NCBI GenBank assembly: GCA_029961685.1
Contig: JARWKL010000015.1
Coordinates: 20,295,720-20,359,719 of the forward strand
Direction of reading: 5' to 3'
DNA: 64,000 nt
Origin: Aristolochia californica
Taxonomy: Eukaryota; Streptophyta; Magnoliopsida; Piperales; Aristolochiaceae
This document shows positions 30,983-44,456 of the stretch, piece after piece. The position numbers and the translations under genes are program-made. The stretch's first letter is position 1; every line of letters begins with the position of its first letter. The notes under the pieces are model-generated. The model was not told the DNA's origin, did not search any database, and saw only the letters and a program-made list of their open reading frames with translations.

Positions 30983-33900
30983 ATGTTTTGGCGTATGGCG
31001 GGGTTGTCCACGGCGTCGCCGGTAAGCCGCTCGAATGCGTTGGTTTTGTACGTGTTGTTACCGAATTGTTGTCTCTGGTGTCGGAGGGTGACGTAGGAAT
31101 GCGCCCTTTTGGTGGAATTCGGATGTTCTTATTGCCTGCTGTTCTTCGTCAGTGCTTGTCTCATCTCCTGAAATTTCTCTTTAGCCGGGGAAACTGTTAA
31201 TCTGATTGGTGGATTCTTCGAATCATATTGATTTGAGATATTTTGCTTCTGGTCTAGTTTTTCCGTACGTGGGAGTTTAAGAGTTACTCGGTAGATGATC
31301 TAGTTTCCGGGGAGCTGAAATTTGAATTATGGGGCGTAAGCATTTCGAGAATGTTAATGTTGCAGTGGTGATATGTCGGGGTTTTTTTTTTTTTAATCTA
31401 GTTGCCACTTTGGAATGAAACAATGTGAATTTGGTTTCATAATGTTATCTTCTTCCGTTATAAATAAAGTCGCATATAAGTGGCGGGTTGTTAGTTAGAG
31501 ATGGCAGAAGTAAGTTGGCCAGTATGAGGGAGAAAGCGCCAGAGCAGATAAGTAGATCTTTGCTCTACATCAAGCAGATTACTCGGTTGGAGAAGACTTG
31601 CAAGCAAGTCAATTTATAGCATAGGAAATCATTCTTTGCAATTACATGTAAGGCTCAAGGAGGATTCATCCGCTTGAGAGGTTTCACAAATCTAGGCAGA
31701 AGCTACTTCCTATAAATGAGTGGAAGTTTTTTTCAAGTTTTACCTTTACCGATAAAAAAAGGGAAATGCTTGAGGTGAAGTTAGCTGCTGATGCTGTCCA
31801 TTTTAAAGAATAGGTAGACAAAACGTGGTTGCCTGACCACATTCCATGGGGTTATATGGGTCCTCTGAACTCGTCCCAAGGGTAGAAAACTGTTTAAATA
31901 GTTTATCGGGAAGGAAGAAAGGCCTTAGCCTTGAATCTCTTCATTTAGGTTAAGAGGATGAAATAGTAGAATGCTTCCTCAATTACAGGACGGTTATCTA
32001 GGATCTTAGTGCATTTAGGTTTGTTCTGTATAATGAACTAAGTAGGTAATGCAAAAGAACAGCTGCTAGAATTATGAAATCTAAGGCAGAACAAAACTCT
32101 GTTAGCAGATGCTACACTTAGCTTTTCCTCTGTTAAAGAGATAAGATTTGATGTCTAGATAGTTGAAGTACAATGGGATGGAACAGTTTTCTCACATCGG
32201 GTCTGATAGAATTTAAATGCTGAGTCCGGTGCTTGGAGATGTTGTAGTTTTTAATTTTCAGAGGGATGCAGTTACAGCTTGAGGTCCAGAGGTAATATTA
32301 TGGGTGGGTTTATTGTGCTTTGGACTTTGGATTCAACTTGGCTTGTCAGTGATTTACACATGAAAAAGATAGTACAAGTGAACGTTGTATAATTGGATTT
32401 TTGGAACCCTTAAAAGAAATATATGTTGGATTTTATAAGTCCAAATCACTATTTGTTTAGATGTTCTTATTAGTCTTCTTTTCTTTATGGTTTCATTAGC
32501 CAACCAAATCTTCGTATATTACCTTTTTATTGTTTCACATTTCGCTTGTTTCATTCAGGTGGAGTCTATTTTGGACAAGGACAACTATACATTAGAAGAG
32601 CTTTTGGACGAGGATGAAATCATTCAGGAATGCAAAGCCCTCAATGGCCGCCTTATCAATTGGTAATATTCTCTCATCTCTATGATCTTGCCTCTGGATG
32701 TTATCTTTGTTTGTTTAGGCAAATTTTGTTGGTTGTATCATTGTACTTTAGTTGTCAGTGAATGGTTCTGGCCTTGCTGTACAACTGATGAATGTTACGT
32801 AACATTGCCTGAGGTTCATGTCAAGCCTTCATGTACCCATATCCCTTGGGGTTCAAATTTGATCTCTGACTCCTTTGCAAAAGATGTCGTTTCTAAGAGT
32901 GTTTTGGAGATTGTCATTTTTTAATTGATTCCTTTTTTTTTTGTTCTCTTTGTTGCTGTCTGGTGTTTTCGGGTATTGCTGAATTCATCTGATCCCTCTT
33001 TCTCTAATTAAATTGCTCGCCCGTTCAAATTTTTTTTACTGGGTGCATGTTCTCATTTCTTTCTTCTGTATGTTTCTGTTGCTTTCAGTTTGAGAGAAAG
33101 AGCCCAGGTGGAGCAATTACTTCGGTACATTGTTGAAGAACCCCCAGAGGATTCGGAAAAGAAGCATACATTCAAGTATTTGGCAATGATTCACTTGATA
33201 ATGTCTTTATTATGCAGTTTAACTTGTAAAGCTTAATGTCTTATTATTTACCATTCAGGTTCCCATTCATTGCTTGTGAAATCTTTACCTGTGAAGTTGA
33301 TATCATACTGAAAACCTTAGTGGAGGATGAGGAGGTGAGTTAAGTTGTATATTTCATTTTTGATGGCTATGCACCTGACTGCCAAATTTTTAAACCTTCA
33401 AATTGTTTCAAGACCCATTTTTGACCGTGTTGTTCTTCACTGTCTTGCCAGTTGATGAGTTTGTTGTTCTCCTTCTTAAAACCTGAACACTCACACAGTG
33501 CCTTGTTGGCTGGGTACTTCAGCAAGGTATAGTGATCTTTGTTTCCTGATTTCCAGTGTTTGATGGGATCTTGTCATTCTGATATTTTTGTTTCTTCTTT
33601 TAGGTTGTCATATGCCTGATGTTGCGCAAAACAGTCCCATTTATGAATTTTGTTCAAGTAAGTGCAAAAATTATGAAATTTGGTTATTTAGAGGGTGTAA
33701 AACTACTTCTTTTCAATTTGTTTTTCATTTGGTAGATAATCATCAAATATAACATTCAAAAAAAAGTGATTTGTTTTTCATTTGGTAGATAATCATCAAA
33801 TATAACATTCAAAAAAAAGTGATAGATTAATCCGGCACTTGTTATTTTGGGATGTTATCTGTCATAGCATTGTCATGAAGGGTCTCTTATCTAAGTTCGG

Positions 33901-36900
33901 ACCTCATTGAGGTTTACTTCACTGCTCACACGGATGTTGGGAAGAGTTGGTTCTTCAAGGGCTGTTTTGTTGTGTTTTAGGAAAATACAATATATTTTAG
34001 TGCTTAGCCTTTTCAATTTTCTTTGGTCTATGTAACTGAAAGGAAGAGCCACAGATTGAGACCTAGTTCTACAATTTGCTTTCCTGGTCATTGCAGTTCC
34101 TTTTCATCTTTTTAGTCTTTTCGGACCAAGTTTGGTAGCATATAAAATGCTTTAAGACTTAAAGACGAATAGTATCATGAGCATAGGATGAATCTAAGAG
34201 AATTTATTTATGTAGTATATATTTTTTAGAAAACTTGCGTATCCAGTCATACTGAGCTTGCCAATGAAACGTTGCAAGAATTATGAGTAAAATAGACATT
34301 TGTCCTCGTATTCATTGTATAATATTACATGCATTTTACCTTCTCACTTCAGCTGAGTGTGTATTTTGCAGGGTCAGTAGTTGTTATGAGTTTGCCAATA
34401 CATAAAGGCCTGATGATGCAAATGAATGAAAATTATTCAGAATTTGAGTTTGTAACTTCTAATGGATTTAGTTGGTGGCTATTTTTCTCATTATTGTTGA
34501 CTCAGATTGTGTCAATTGATCTTGTGATTGATAATATCTATCTCTCATCATGCGTGGGTAATGTGGGCTTGTACTTTGTTGTGGCAAGTTGTGCTTTAAA
34601 CCTTGCAATGGTTTTTGTTCAAGATCCTTGTTTTAATTGCTTCTTTTTAGTTAATCCAATATTTGTTCTATTTTTTTCAGCATAGAAGTCTCTAAATATA
34701 AACAATTGAGCTCTTTCTCTTTGTTTTTCTGATCAGCACTCTTTTTGGTTGTTATTTCACAATGTATGGTTTTTTGAATGTTTTTCATTGTTTTTTTGCT
34801 TCTCCAGGCACATCAAGAAATTTTTCGCCAGCTAGTTGATCTGATCGGAATAACTTCAATTATGGAGGTTAGTCGTAACTGAGCTACATATGTGCTGCTT
34901 GCCCTGGTAAATTAACCAGCTGTGGACTTGCTGGTTTTAGGACTGTGTATGATATAAATATCCCAATTTGAATTGGAATTATTTGACCCTGCTTCTTTTA
35001 GCTTCCCGTTAGAAACCAATATTAAAGGGTTGGGTGCTCTTTGAAGTTCCTTTTCGTTAAGGTCCTCACAGGACTAGTTTGGGCCAATATGTGGCAACTG
35101 AACAAGGAGTGGCCAAATAAGTGGTTGTTGCTGCCAACTTCTAACTTTTTTTCTTTTATGAGACAAAAAGTTAAAAGGAACTGGATGTCACTTGGTGACA
35201 GTTAATGATGTTCATGTTGCATGGTTCTCCTTAACAAGTGCTTGTCCAAGAGTAGGTGAAAAGAGAGACTATGGTTACTTTTTGTCTTTCTCTCATTTGC
35301 TTCTTTTGTGTGTTTGCTTGATTTTTATTTCTGATGCAGGGAGCATACTTCGAAATTAGTTGACTTCTGGAGCTCTTTACTTATTGAAATTGGTTCCAAT
35401 CAATGATTCTATGTGTTAAAATTGGCATGACTAAATCATTCAAAAAAAAGTTTTAGTATGACTAAAACTGCATTCCTACAAAAAAATGAAACAAAAGAAA
35501 AGATGTTTGACTAAATGTGGTGGATAATGGAAACTATTGGAGTACTCAAGCCTAAAAATCTGTTCTCCATGAGTCTGATTCTACTCTTTTTTTTTTGCCC
35601 TCAATTTGTCTTTTCTTTTGTTGAATTTATATAATCTGGATCATGTTATAAAGTTTATCTAAAGGAATCCACTAATTTAATCTGAGTCATCTTCTTAATG
35701 CACTAGCATGCATTAAACAGTCTATGCCAGATTGAATAGGACACATAATTTTTCTCCAAAAAAAATAGGACTCAAGTGAGAGCAGAACTTAGAATTCAAG
35801 AGCAGTTGGAGTTTCTTGTCTAGTTTGAGAAGGATTTTTATTAATAGTTAGGAGCTCAAAGTAAGTCACTTTCAGTGGAATGTAAGTGAAGTTTTTTTCA
35901 AGTGCTTATATATTCACATAATGGGAATCAAATCTGACTGGGTTTTGAGCTGGTTATCTTTTTTTTTTTTTGTGAGAAAGATGAGATAAGCTGGTTATCA
36001 AATTAAAAGGTTTGTCTTATGGTGTCACATAATTTGAGTATTCTTTCTTATCTGGTAGCCTGTCTTGCTTCCCAGGTTTTTAGTGATCTTAATTAAACAC
36101 CCTTTGCATGTTTTAATGTATCTTAGTGTTGCATGCTTTTTAGGTTTTGATACGTCTCATTGGTGCCGATGAACATATGTATTCCAACTATTTAGATGCA
36201 ATGCAGTGGTTAGAGGAAACAAATGTCCTTGAGATGATTGTGGACAAATTTAGTTCATCTGTAAGTGTACAAACGGAAGTTCTGTTACTTTTTTTTTTTT
36301 TTTGCTCATTAAACAGGGCCATTTCTCCTTTTCCTTACTATAGTTTATGTTTCCCTATTTTTTTAGGATAAACTATTATTCCATGGCTATTAAAAGGTAT
36401 GCTTGTGTTTTTTAAATGAGACAGGATTTTCCTGAAGTCCATGCGAATGCTGCAGAAACTCTCTGTGCTATAACTCGATATGCTCCTTCAGGGCTTGCAG
36501 CTAAAATTGCCAGCCCAGGGTATATATTTCACTTTTTAATCTACTTCATGTTTGAATCATTTTTTCTCCTTATGTCCATTTTGGTATGGTTGAAGTTTTA
36601 TTTTCTGTTTGGTACTTAATTTGTAGCTTTGTGGGAAGGTTATTTCGCCATGCATTGGAAGAGTCAAGGCCCAAGTCTGTTTTGGTCCACTCACTATCTA
36701 TATGCATATCACTATTAGATCCAAAGAGATCATCTATAGTCTCTTATCATCAATTCAGAGGCCAGCAGACTCTTGGACCAGCAATTACTGCAAATCCAGA
36801 GACAGTGCAGGGCATGCTTGAGAGCATTGGTATGATATCGGTTTTTTTGTTTGGTTTTTACTTGCATCAATCCTGCAGAAAGAGACACTCTTGACTTTCT

Positions 36901-39620
36901 CATATTTATTTTGAAGGGAAGGGAAGTAAAATTGAGTTTCCTTGTCCCATATGTTTTCTTATTGTTGGTCAGCTTGCTAACCTCATTTTAAAACTTATTA
37001 TGTGATGGATGTTTTTAGGGCTTATTTGTAATTTCCTATCATCTTGTTTGTTGGGTTTCCATTTTGGCTTAAATGTCCGCTAGGTTTACTAAATTGTAAT
37101 TTTTTTAATAACATTGTATTTATTTTTTAATCATTTTTAAATACAGCGCAAGGTGAAGTATTTACTTGATGCCCTATGGCAGGTGAATTGCTCAAGCTTT
37201 TGGATGTTTCTTCTTCAGACAGCATCTTACAGACCACATACGGACAGCTACAACCTCCTCTTGGTAAACATCGATTAAAGGTACTTGATGGTTCAGAGTG
37301 GAAAGGTCTTTCTACAAACAGTTTTGTTGCAAAAATAGTTAATTAGACTGAGAAATTGATGAGTGTTGACAGATTATGTTTTAAAAATTTTTAGGATAGT
37401 TTCGATGGTTGATTGAAGTTCATTTGATTGTGGTTTGAAATGGTTCTCTTCAGATTGTGGAGTTTTTCTCTGTCTTACTGACTGTTGGTAGTGAAGCTGC
37501 CGAAAAGGAAGTGATCCAGCAGGGAGTCATCAAAAGAATTCTAGATATGTTTTTTGAGTAAGTTGTTATTTACTGCTATGAATTTTCTTTTGTTTCTGGC
37601 CATGAGGTTCCTAAGTCTTACCAGTTCATGCTTGTGATTAACTAGGTATCCATACAATAATTTTCTGCATCATCATGTTGAGAACATTATTGTTTCGTGT
37701 TTGGAGAGCAAGAAGTCTTTACTTATTGATCATCTTCTCCAAGACACTGATATCGTTGGCAAAATTCTTGAAGCCGAAAGGAATTCTACATTGTCAACTG
37801 ATTTAAACAAGGTAGTGTCTCCTGTATTCGGTGTCATCTTGCAATCGATAGAGTTGTTTTGGTTTCTTGGTTCTTTAAGGCTGGACTATTTTTCCTGTGA
37901 TGTGTCCAGGATTTGAAATCTAAGCTTATATGTATTTCTTTCTTTTCTTTTTCAGCCTACAGTACCTGCTGAAGGAAAATCACCACCAAGGATTGGCTAC
38001 ATTGGACATTTGACCCGGATATCTAATAAGCTCATTCAGTTGGGTAATAATAACAGCCAAATACAGCAATATTTGCAGGTTATTTACCAGATCACCTTAC
38101 TGTTTACATTATAGAAATGTGAAATGGCTGTGCCTAAGCATAGTAGCAACCATTTTCACATCTTTAACAGTTGAGTAGCTAATTTATTATTCAAACAGGT
38201 GACATGTACTTATTATGTATTGGAGCTTCAGAGGTGATAAAAAAGTGGGAGTTTTATGTAGCATTGTTAGGATAACTAAGTTTGCAGTCTTTTCATCATT
38301 ATTTTCTTTCTATAGTAAACATGATTGTACTAAGTGATTGTATTTTGTGTTTATGTTTTACAGGATAATAGTGAATGGCATGATTGGTATTCAAATGTCC
38401 TAGTTAAACGCAATGCGGTTGAAAATGTCTATCAATGGGCATGTGGGTAGGTTTCTGCTTGTTTATTTCCAGCGATTTAATTGATTTTCTGGTAATCTCT
38501 TTCAGCTTTATGTTAATTCCCATAAGTCATTGGCATCTTCCTTGCTTACAGTTTTTGATTGCTTCATTATATTTTGAGCATTCACTGATCCATTTATGAC
38601 AGAAAATTTTCTTTTGCTTACAAATTTTCTGATGCTCATTTTTGTCCTTCTGGCTAGTTTCTGTCAACATGTTTCTACAGTTGTGGAACTTATGGGGAAT
38701 TTTTTATTTATCAATTTAATATTTGAAAGAAATGCTGATTAAATTTGAAAGAATGGTCTCCATCATTATGAGCAATAATTCTGATATGCATCTATAAGAT
38801 AGGACTATCCCATACTTGATCTCATAATGATGTGGTAATTTAGGGATTTCATGCAGTTGTGTCTGGTTTTGCGGTTACTTTTGGTTGACATTAGGTAATT
38901 TTCTCTTGCTCTGGGTTCTATCACTGGGCTGTTGTAGGTACAAAATCTTGCCTCAATCTCTGGAATATAAAAATGATACATATGTTGGTACTAAATGACA
39001 AGGTTTGGTCCTTTGGCTCTATGGTTACATTGGGGGGTGGGGTGAGGTTGTTCTAGTGTGAGGTCTTGGGTTCAAGTCTCACCTGGAGATAAGGTGTGTG
39101 TGTGAACATCTCTAATCAACATTTCAAAAAAAAAAAAAGAGCTGATCTGGAAGGTTTATCATGGGGAGTTTTTTTTTTTTTTTTGTTGAAATGGTGATGA
39201 TTTTATTATGAAAGAAAGCAAAATGATACATCAAGGGAGGCATCCCCTAACAAAAGAATATTGCAGGGAGGGACCAATTTAGCGCATAAATCAGCAGCCG
39301 AGTTGGCTGATCTAAGAACATGGGACCAAACACAAGAGGTAGTGGAAACAATGTCCATAATATCAAGAAAAATCTGCCAGTGATGCCACGGGGGGAAGGA
39401 GGCAGTGAAGCACCAGCCAATGGCGACTTTGGAGTCACCCTCCACGATCAGTGGACCTCTGAAGCGATCTTGGTAGATGCGAAGCCCGTGGAAGAGGCCA
39501 AAGAGCTCAGCAGTGGTCGAGCCCGCAACACCAAGAGGACTAGAGTTTCACCCCCCCAAAGCCAGCCAAACCCTGGTTCCCAAAAACGTTGCCGTCAAAG
39601 TTGAGTTTGTAATATCTAGT

Positions 39621-39654
<34 letters not shown>

Positions 39655-42600
39655 GTGTGCTTCCAAATGTCAACTTGCCAGGGTGCTGAAGGAATGGACA
39701 TCTCAGCAATAATCTTCCAGTTGGTGCGGGAAGGGGTACATGATAGACAACCAAATTCTTTTCAAGTGCGAATCCAGGTAGAGATAAGGCCTGTAGCAGT
39801 GCAGATCAACTTAGTGGCAGAACGCTAGACACGATTAAACCGCTTAGAATTCCTTTCAAGTGAGAACTGGGTGGGAAGAGGCAAGAGGACCATCGCCTGA
39901 CCACCAATCTGTCCAAAAGTGAAGGCTAGAGCCATCCCCAAGGAAGAACCTAATAGCATCATGGAATGTGGCAAATAGATGAAATATGACCTTCCAGATA
40001 GGAGAGATGATGTCTTCTACCATAGGTTATCCATCCATCACCAAGACGCTGAAGCTTCGAGGCTACCATAGGCTTCCAGGAGGCTCCTGAGGGAAAGTTG
40101 AGTTTCCAAAACCATTTGAGGAGCAAAGCCTGACCCATTTCCTTGGTGCTTTTGATCCCAAGACCGCCCAATGACTTAGGCATACAAACATCATCCCAAC
40201 TGACAAGGTGGTAACGAAACTCGGTTCCAGTGCCATGCCATAGGAAACATCTCTTGATCATGTCAATACACAGACTGATGGAGGTGGGGGGCATGGCAGG
40301 AAAGAGAGAAAATAGTTTGGGATACCCGCAAGGCACGAATTGAGGAGAGTCAGTCTGCCCGCCATAGAGAGCATCCTACCCTTCCAAGTGGGCAGTCGCC
40401 ACTCAAGCCGCTCATTGATCGGGGCCCATAATCTCATCCTAGGCCTACAATTAGTAAGAGGAAGACCTAGGTAGTGAGAAGGGATAACTGCAACCGCGCA
40501 ACCCAGAGTGTTTGCCATGTGCTGAAGTAGGAAAGGCTCAATATAATAGTCCATGATGGTTGTCTTCCCCCAGTTAGCCTTTTGACGAGAAGTGATCTCT
40601 AATAGGTCGAGAACAACCTTAATGTTATGGATCCCAACATTGAAACATATAGTGTCATCTGCAAACTGGAGCAAGGGAATGTCAAAGCAACTTTGGTCAG
40701 AAATAGGCTCGAGCCAACCGATACTACGCGCAGAGTAGAACATAGATGGCATGTACTCAGCAATAATGTTGAAGAGGAGAGGGGATAGGGGGTCTCCTTG
40801 ACGAATGCCATGAGAACCCTTGCAGACTATACCCTTCAGGAGCAGAGAATAAGAAGCCGAGGAGATGCAATTGCAAATCCAAAATCTCCATCTGTCTCCG
40901 AAGCCCATGCGCTGCATAATGTCATCCATAAGGGACCAACTCACCCGGTCAAAGGCTTTCTCGAGATTGAGCTTGAGGACAAACCTCTGTAGGCCCAGTT
41001 TGACCAAGTGGTTGATAATCTTGTGAGCAACCATAGCTGAATTGAGGATGTCCCGAACCTATGGATGATGGTGGGAAGAATAACCTTGAGACGACGAGCC
41101 AGGATACGAGCAATGATTTTGTATGGACTTGAGACAAGATTGATAGGCCTGCAGTCATGAGGATGTTCAACTCTAACTTTCTTAGGTACCAGGGAAATAA
41201 GAGAGGCACTGACACTCTTGAAGGTGATTCCACGATTATAAAAACTGCGGACCATGGAAATAATGTCTGATCTCATGGTAGGCCAGCAACTTATGTAAAA
41301 TTCTCCGTTGTACCCGTCAGGCCCCGGGGCCTTATCTCGAGGAAGATCTAAGACTGCATCTTCGATATCCAAGTCCGAGAAGGGAAACTCAGTGAAAGCC
41401 ACCAAGGTGGGAGAAATCAAAGAGAAATAGAGCCTAGTCAGGCAGGGGCGTTGGTGGCGCTCCTCTCTGTAAAGATCTGCAAAAAAACTGAGAAGAGCGT
41501 TAGTAATAGAGGTCCTATCTGAAGTTACTTCATTGTCAATAGACAAGGTAGTAACCCGGTTAGTCCTGTGACAGGCTGAGGCGATTGCATGAAAGAACTT
41601 TGTGTTATGTATGTCCTTGTTTTTTAGAGTATTTATAGAATTCCAATAATGGATAGGACTAGCTTTGGTTACTTGAACCAATGACTGGTTTGCTGATGCA
41701 GTTCTCTGCAGAATTGTGCATACCTTGAAATCTAATTTTGGTTTGGACGGCTTGGAGGCATCAGTACCTTTAAAAAATGGACTAAAACTGTGTCTTGCTA
41801 ACGTGGTACTTCTTTATCGTGTTAACCTAGTGCTGTTCTCAGCTCTATTTCTTGTTACTGAAATGTAGTTGGAAGTTGTTCTTGTTGAACAGTTATTTAA
41901 ATAATGCATAGACTCCGTATTGACAATCTGCTATTTTTTATCAAGCTAATCTGGCATAGTATAAAGAATGCAGGGTAACATTTTACTGTCTTCTTCTGGA
42001 ATTAAACATTAAAAAAAATAAGGCAAGCTTGATTTGAGATTGTTGGTTGTGCAGCAGACTGTTATTCTTGATCTTCTCTCTTAATGGACTAGTCTGTAGA
42101 TGGGAACGAGAAACTTATTTTGCTTTTTTAATTTCGCCATATTAAACTTTTGCAGGCGGCCAACTGCATTGCAAGATCGAACAAGGGATAGTGATGACGA
42201 GGACTTTCGTGATAGAGATTATGATGTGGCTGCACTGGCAAACAACCTTAGCCAAGCATTTCATTATGGAATCTACAACAATGATGACATTGAAGAGGTG
42301 GTAGAATCTCTTGACAAATCAACCATTTCTATATTTGGTTTCGCAAACAGCTTGACTTTGAATTAGTGGTTAATGTTTTACCCTCTTGAGAAGGACTTTC
42401 TTTCTAGGACAGTAATCATCTTGAAAATCAATGTCCAAACACTTGGGAGATAACAAATGCTGATTGCGCATGAGGCTATAGTGTGGAGAATAAGTGTTTG
42501 TTGGAATCTATGGCGTGAACTATGCTGCTAGTGCTTATCAGTATAACTTTTCTGATTCCTTTTGTTCTTCTTCTGACTCTTAACCAATTTCATACTATGC

Positions 42601-44456
42601 TTTTCTCTTTTTGTTTTTTGAAATGGTGAGAGATTTTACTAAAAGCAGAAAAACAAGATTAGGGAGGCCCTCCCTTTACAACGAGAGATTGGAGGGAGAC
42701 CCATACTTGGCAAGCTTATCAGCAAAAGCGTTTGCTGATCTAGGAGCATGAACCCAGAAACAAAAGATTATAGAAGTGATATAAAAAATAGTATAAATTT
42801 GTCTAGTGTCTCCAGGGAGGTGAGGCTGAGCCGGAGCGCCAGCCAATGACACTTTAGTACTTTTCTCTTGCTCCGTGGGTATGATTATTTTGAAAATGAA
42901 CGAACTCTAATATTTCCATGACATTTAGTTCATGATGCTTAAATTTGATTACCAACAAATGTTACTATACATGTCTCTTTTTATATTGATTGATTTTGAT
43001 TATATTAGACATGTTGAAATTACTTTTTTGGTTGTATTTCTCAAAAAGAAAAAAAAAAACCAACACGGTGGATCTGTAGTGGATGGGTATCACAAGCATT
43101 GGGTTTTATGATAAGAAATCTCAATACTAGAGTGCATTTTTTGAAGAGCTTGATATTATCAGAGAGTTTGGTCTGATTAGATGATAGCATATTCATTGAT
43201 CAAGGTTTGTGTTTTGTTTTTTTAACTTGCAGGCACATGGATCCCTTGAGCGGGATGATGAGGTACGAGTCATGTGTAGTCATACAGTTAGAGGAACAAC
43301 AGTAATTTTGTTTGTGTGGAAATGGATTTTAATATCAGAAAGATTTTTTGGCAATATTATTCTACATTCCGATATTCAAAAATAAAATAAAATCAGAAAG
43401 ACTTTAAATGCAAGCTCTTAACTGAATTTAACAGTTCCCTCATTAGGTGTTTTCTTTTACAGGATGTATATTTCGATGATGAATCTGCTGAAGTTGTTAT
43501 ATCTTCTCTGCGTCTTGGTGATGACCAGGAGAGGTAGGTTGGAAAATTTTCATTATTGGATCGCTGTTCTCCAATTATTAATCATCTATTACCAACTTTT
43601 GCTTTCTATTCACATTTTATTCCGTTTTTTACTGTTCATGTCTATATCATTGTATTTTGTTAAGAAAAAGTCCATCCCCTAGGACAGTTACCTATTTTAC
43701 CTGGTGCTACAACATGAAAGCAGGTCTTGAGATCTCAAGTAACCATCGACACATGAAAGAGCATTTATTTGTCTTTAATAGCTGTTTGTCTTCTTTGCTG
43801 ACCGAGTCTGGTGCTTTTTCAGTGGGTCTCTATTTACAAACTCCAATTGGTTTGCTTTTGGAGATGATAGGGCTGCAAATGAGAGTTTAGGTGATTCTCT
43901 CTCCCCCTCTCCAAGCACTGAGCAGACTGCTGCAACTGGCACTAGTGGTGATGATGAGGTAATTGTTGGTGGGGAAGATGAACTAGTTGACAGAGCAACA
44001 TCTTCACAAGGGGAGCAGCAGTCTTTGAATCCAAACAAACTCTTAGAAAATGGATTGAGCGTAGACTCAAAAGAAGATATGAATCTACCTCTTAATCCCA
44101 ATGAAGCTGATAAACCACATGAATGGGTTGAGTGGAGAGAGACCTTGCATGCTGTGGAGTCACCATCTACTATGCCAAATGGTGAGGTTGAAGTAGATTC
44201 TAAAGGTCTACCAGGTAGTGGGGCCGAAGTCAGTTCTACCGAACCTTCTGTGTCATCCTGTGATGTAATAGCGAACGGGGACAATGCAGATGTTGGAGGT
44301 TCAGACGCGAAGCCTGATTCAAACCCACAGCTCTTGGAATCAACTGATGATAAGAATCCAACCAGTGATTCACAGACTTTAAAAATTGAGGCTGATCAAT
44401 GTGTTGAGGGGTCTATGGAGACAGAGACTTCCAAAGATGGTGCTGAAAATGCCTAG
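30983..44456 (+). CDS. SIT4 phosphatase-associated (SAPS-domain) family protein
   Basis: SAPS proteins are regulatory subunits of PP6/Sit4-type protein phosphatases. Nineteen coding exons join in frame: 30983-31021, 32559-32662, 33089-33175, 33259-33334, 33452-33526, 33604-33657, 34808-34867, 36144-36260, 36425-36519, 36627-36829, 37183-37280, 37454-37557, 37646-37811, 37956-38078, 38364-38446, 42156-42297, 43233-43262, 43463-43533 and 43823-44456 (TAG), giving 786 residues. The N-terminus starts MFWRMAGLSTASP; family blocks follow (TLEELLDEDEIIQECK, RLFRHALEESRPKSVLVHS, RIGYIGHLTRISNKL). The C-terminal 200 residues are acidic and Ser/Asp/Glu-rich (DDEDVYFDDESAEVV), probably disordered. Every junction is GT-AG. 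Intron 15 (38447-42155) contains a SINE and a LINE; intron 16 contains a small LINE. None disrupts an exon. Confidence 0.93.
33716..33821. repeat. Perfect tandem duplication, 2 x 53 bp, in SAPS intron 6
   Basis: The unit atttgtttttcatttggtag...aaaaaaaagtg occurs at 33716-33768 and 33769-33821 with no visible difference, so it is recent. It lies just downstream of exon 6 and does not touch splice sites. Confidence 0.9.
34868..36143 (+). other. SAPS intron 7 (1.3 kb), nothing recognised
   Basis: AT-rich intron between the exons ending ...ITSIME and starting VLIRLIGAD. I see no repeat, element or open frame worth calling. Intron 6 (33658-34807) is similar except for the 53-bp duplication. Confidence 0.6.
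38998..39139 (+). mobile_element. Short tRNA-derived SINE in SAPS intron 15
   Basis: Carries the same head as the copies at 17274 and 18424: ttggctctatggttacat, gtgaggtcttgggttcaag, tctcacctggag, and ends tcaacatttc plus a 12-A tail. Best preserved B-box of the family in this window (gggttcaagtctc). Target duplication not clear. Confidence 0.75.
39166..41690 (-). mobile_element. 5'-truncated L1-type LINE, ORF2 with RT and RNase H remnants
   Basis: A T-run at 39168-39184 is the tail of a minus-strand element. Reading on the minus strand from 41681: an RT domain with DLPRDKAPGPDGYNGEFY, LISLVPKK, CRPINLVSSPYKIIARILA, then (after a frame break near 41035) KLNLEKAFDRVSW, GIRQGDPLSPLLFNIIAEY and the catalytic FADD box (LLQFADDT), then the thumb/connection (HYLGLPLTNCRPR; ARTLLN-like region) and the DDVCMPKSLGGLGIK block. 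The RNase H-like part near 39206-39445 follows. Endonuclease and ORF1 are absent. Several frameshifts make it inactive. It sits antisense in SAPS intron 15, about 470 bp before exon 16. Confidence 0.92.
39624..39653 (+). repeat. Homopolymer run of 30 G
   Basis: An uninterrupted G-run within the LINE body, preceded by tggag and followed by tgtgtgtg. On the minus strand it gives a poly-proline in a spurious frame. The true length is uncertain because homopolymers of this kind are error-prone in assemblies. Confidence 0.85.
42610..42859 (-). mobile_element. Very short LINE 3' fragment with 10-bp target-site duplication
   Basis: The 250-bp piece starts with 'ttgttttttgaaatggtgagagattttacta' (compare 'ttgttgaaatggtgatgattttatta' at 39182), contains 'gattggagggagac' and 'tttgctgatctaggagcatga', and so is the 3' end of the same LINE group. 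It is flanked by cttttctctt at 42600-42609 and 42860-42869. It lies in SAPS intron 16. Confidence 0.8.

Noticed and set aside
39477..39828. Gly-rich open frames around the poly-G run
   Set aside because: They exist only because the 30-G run lacks stops; the region is an antisense LINE.
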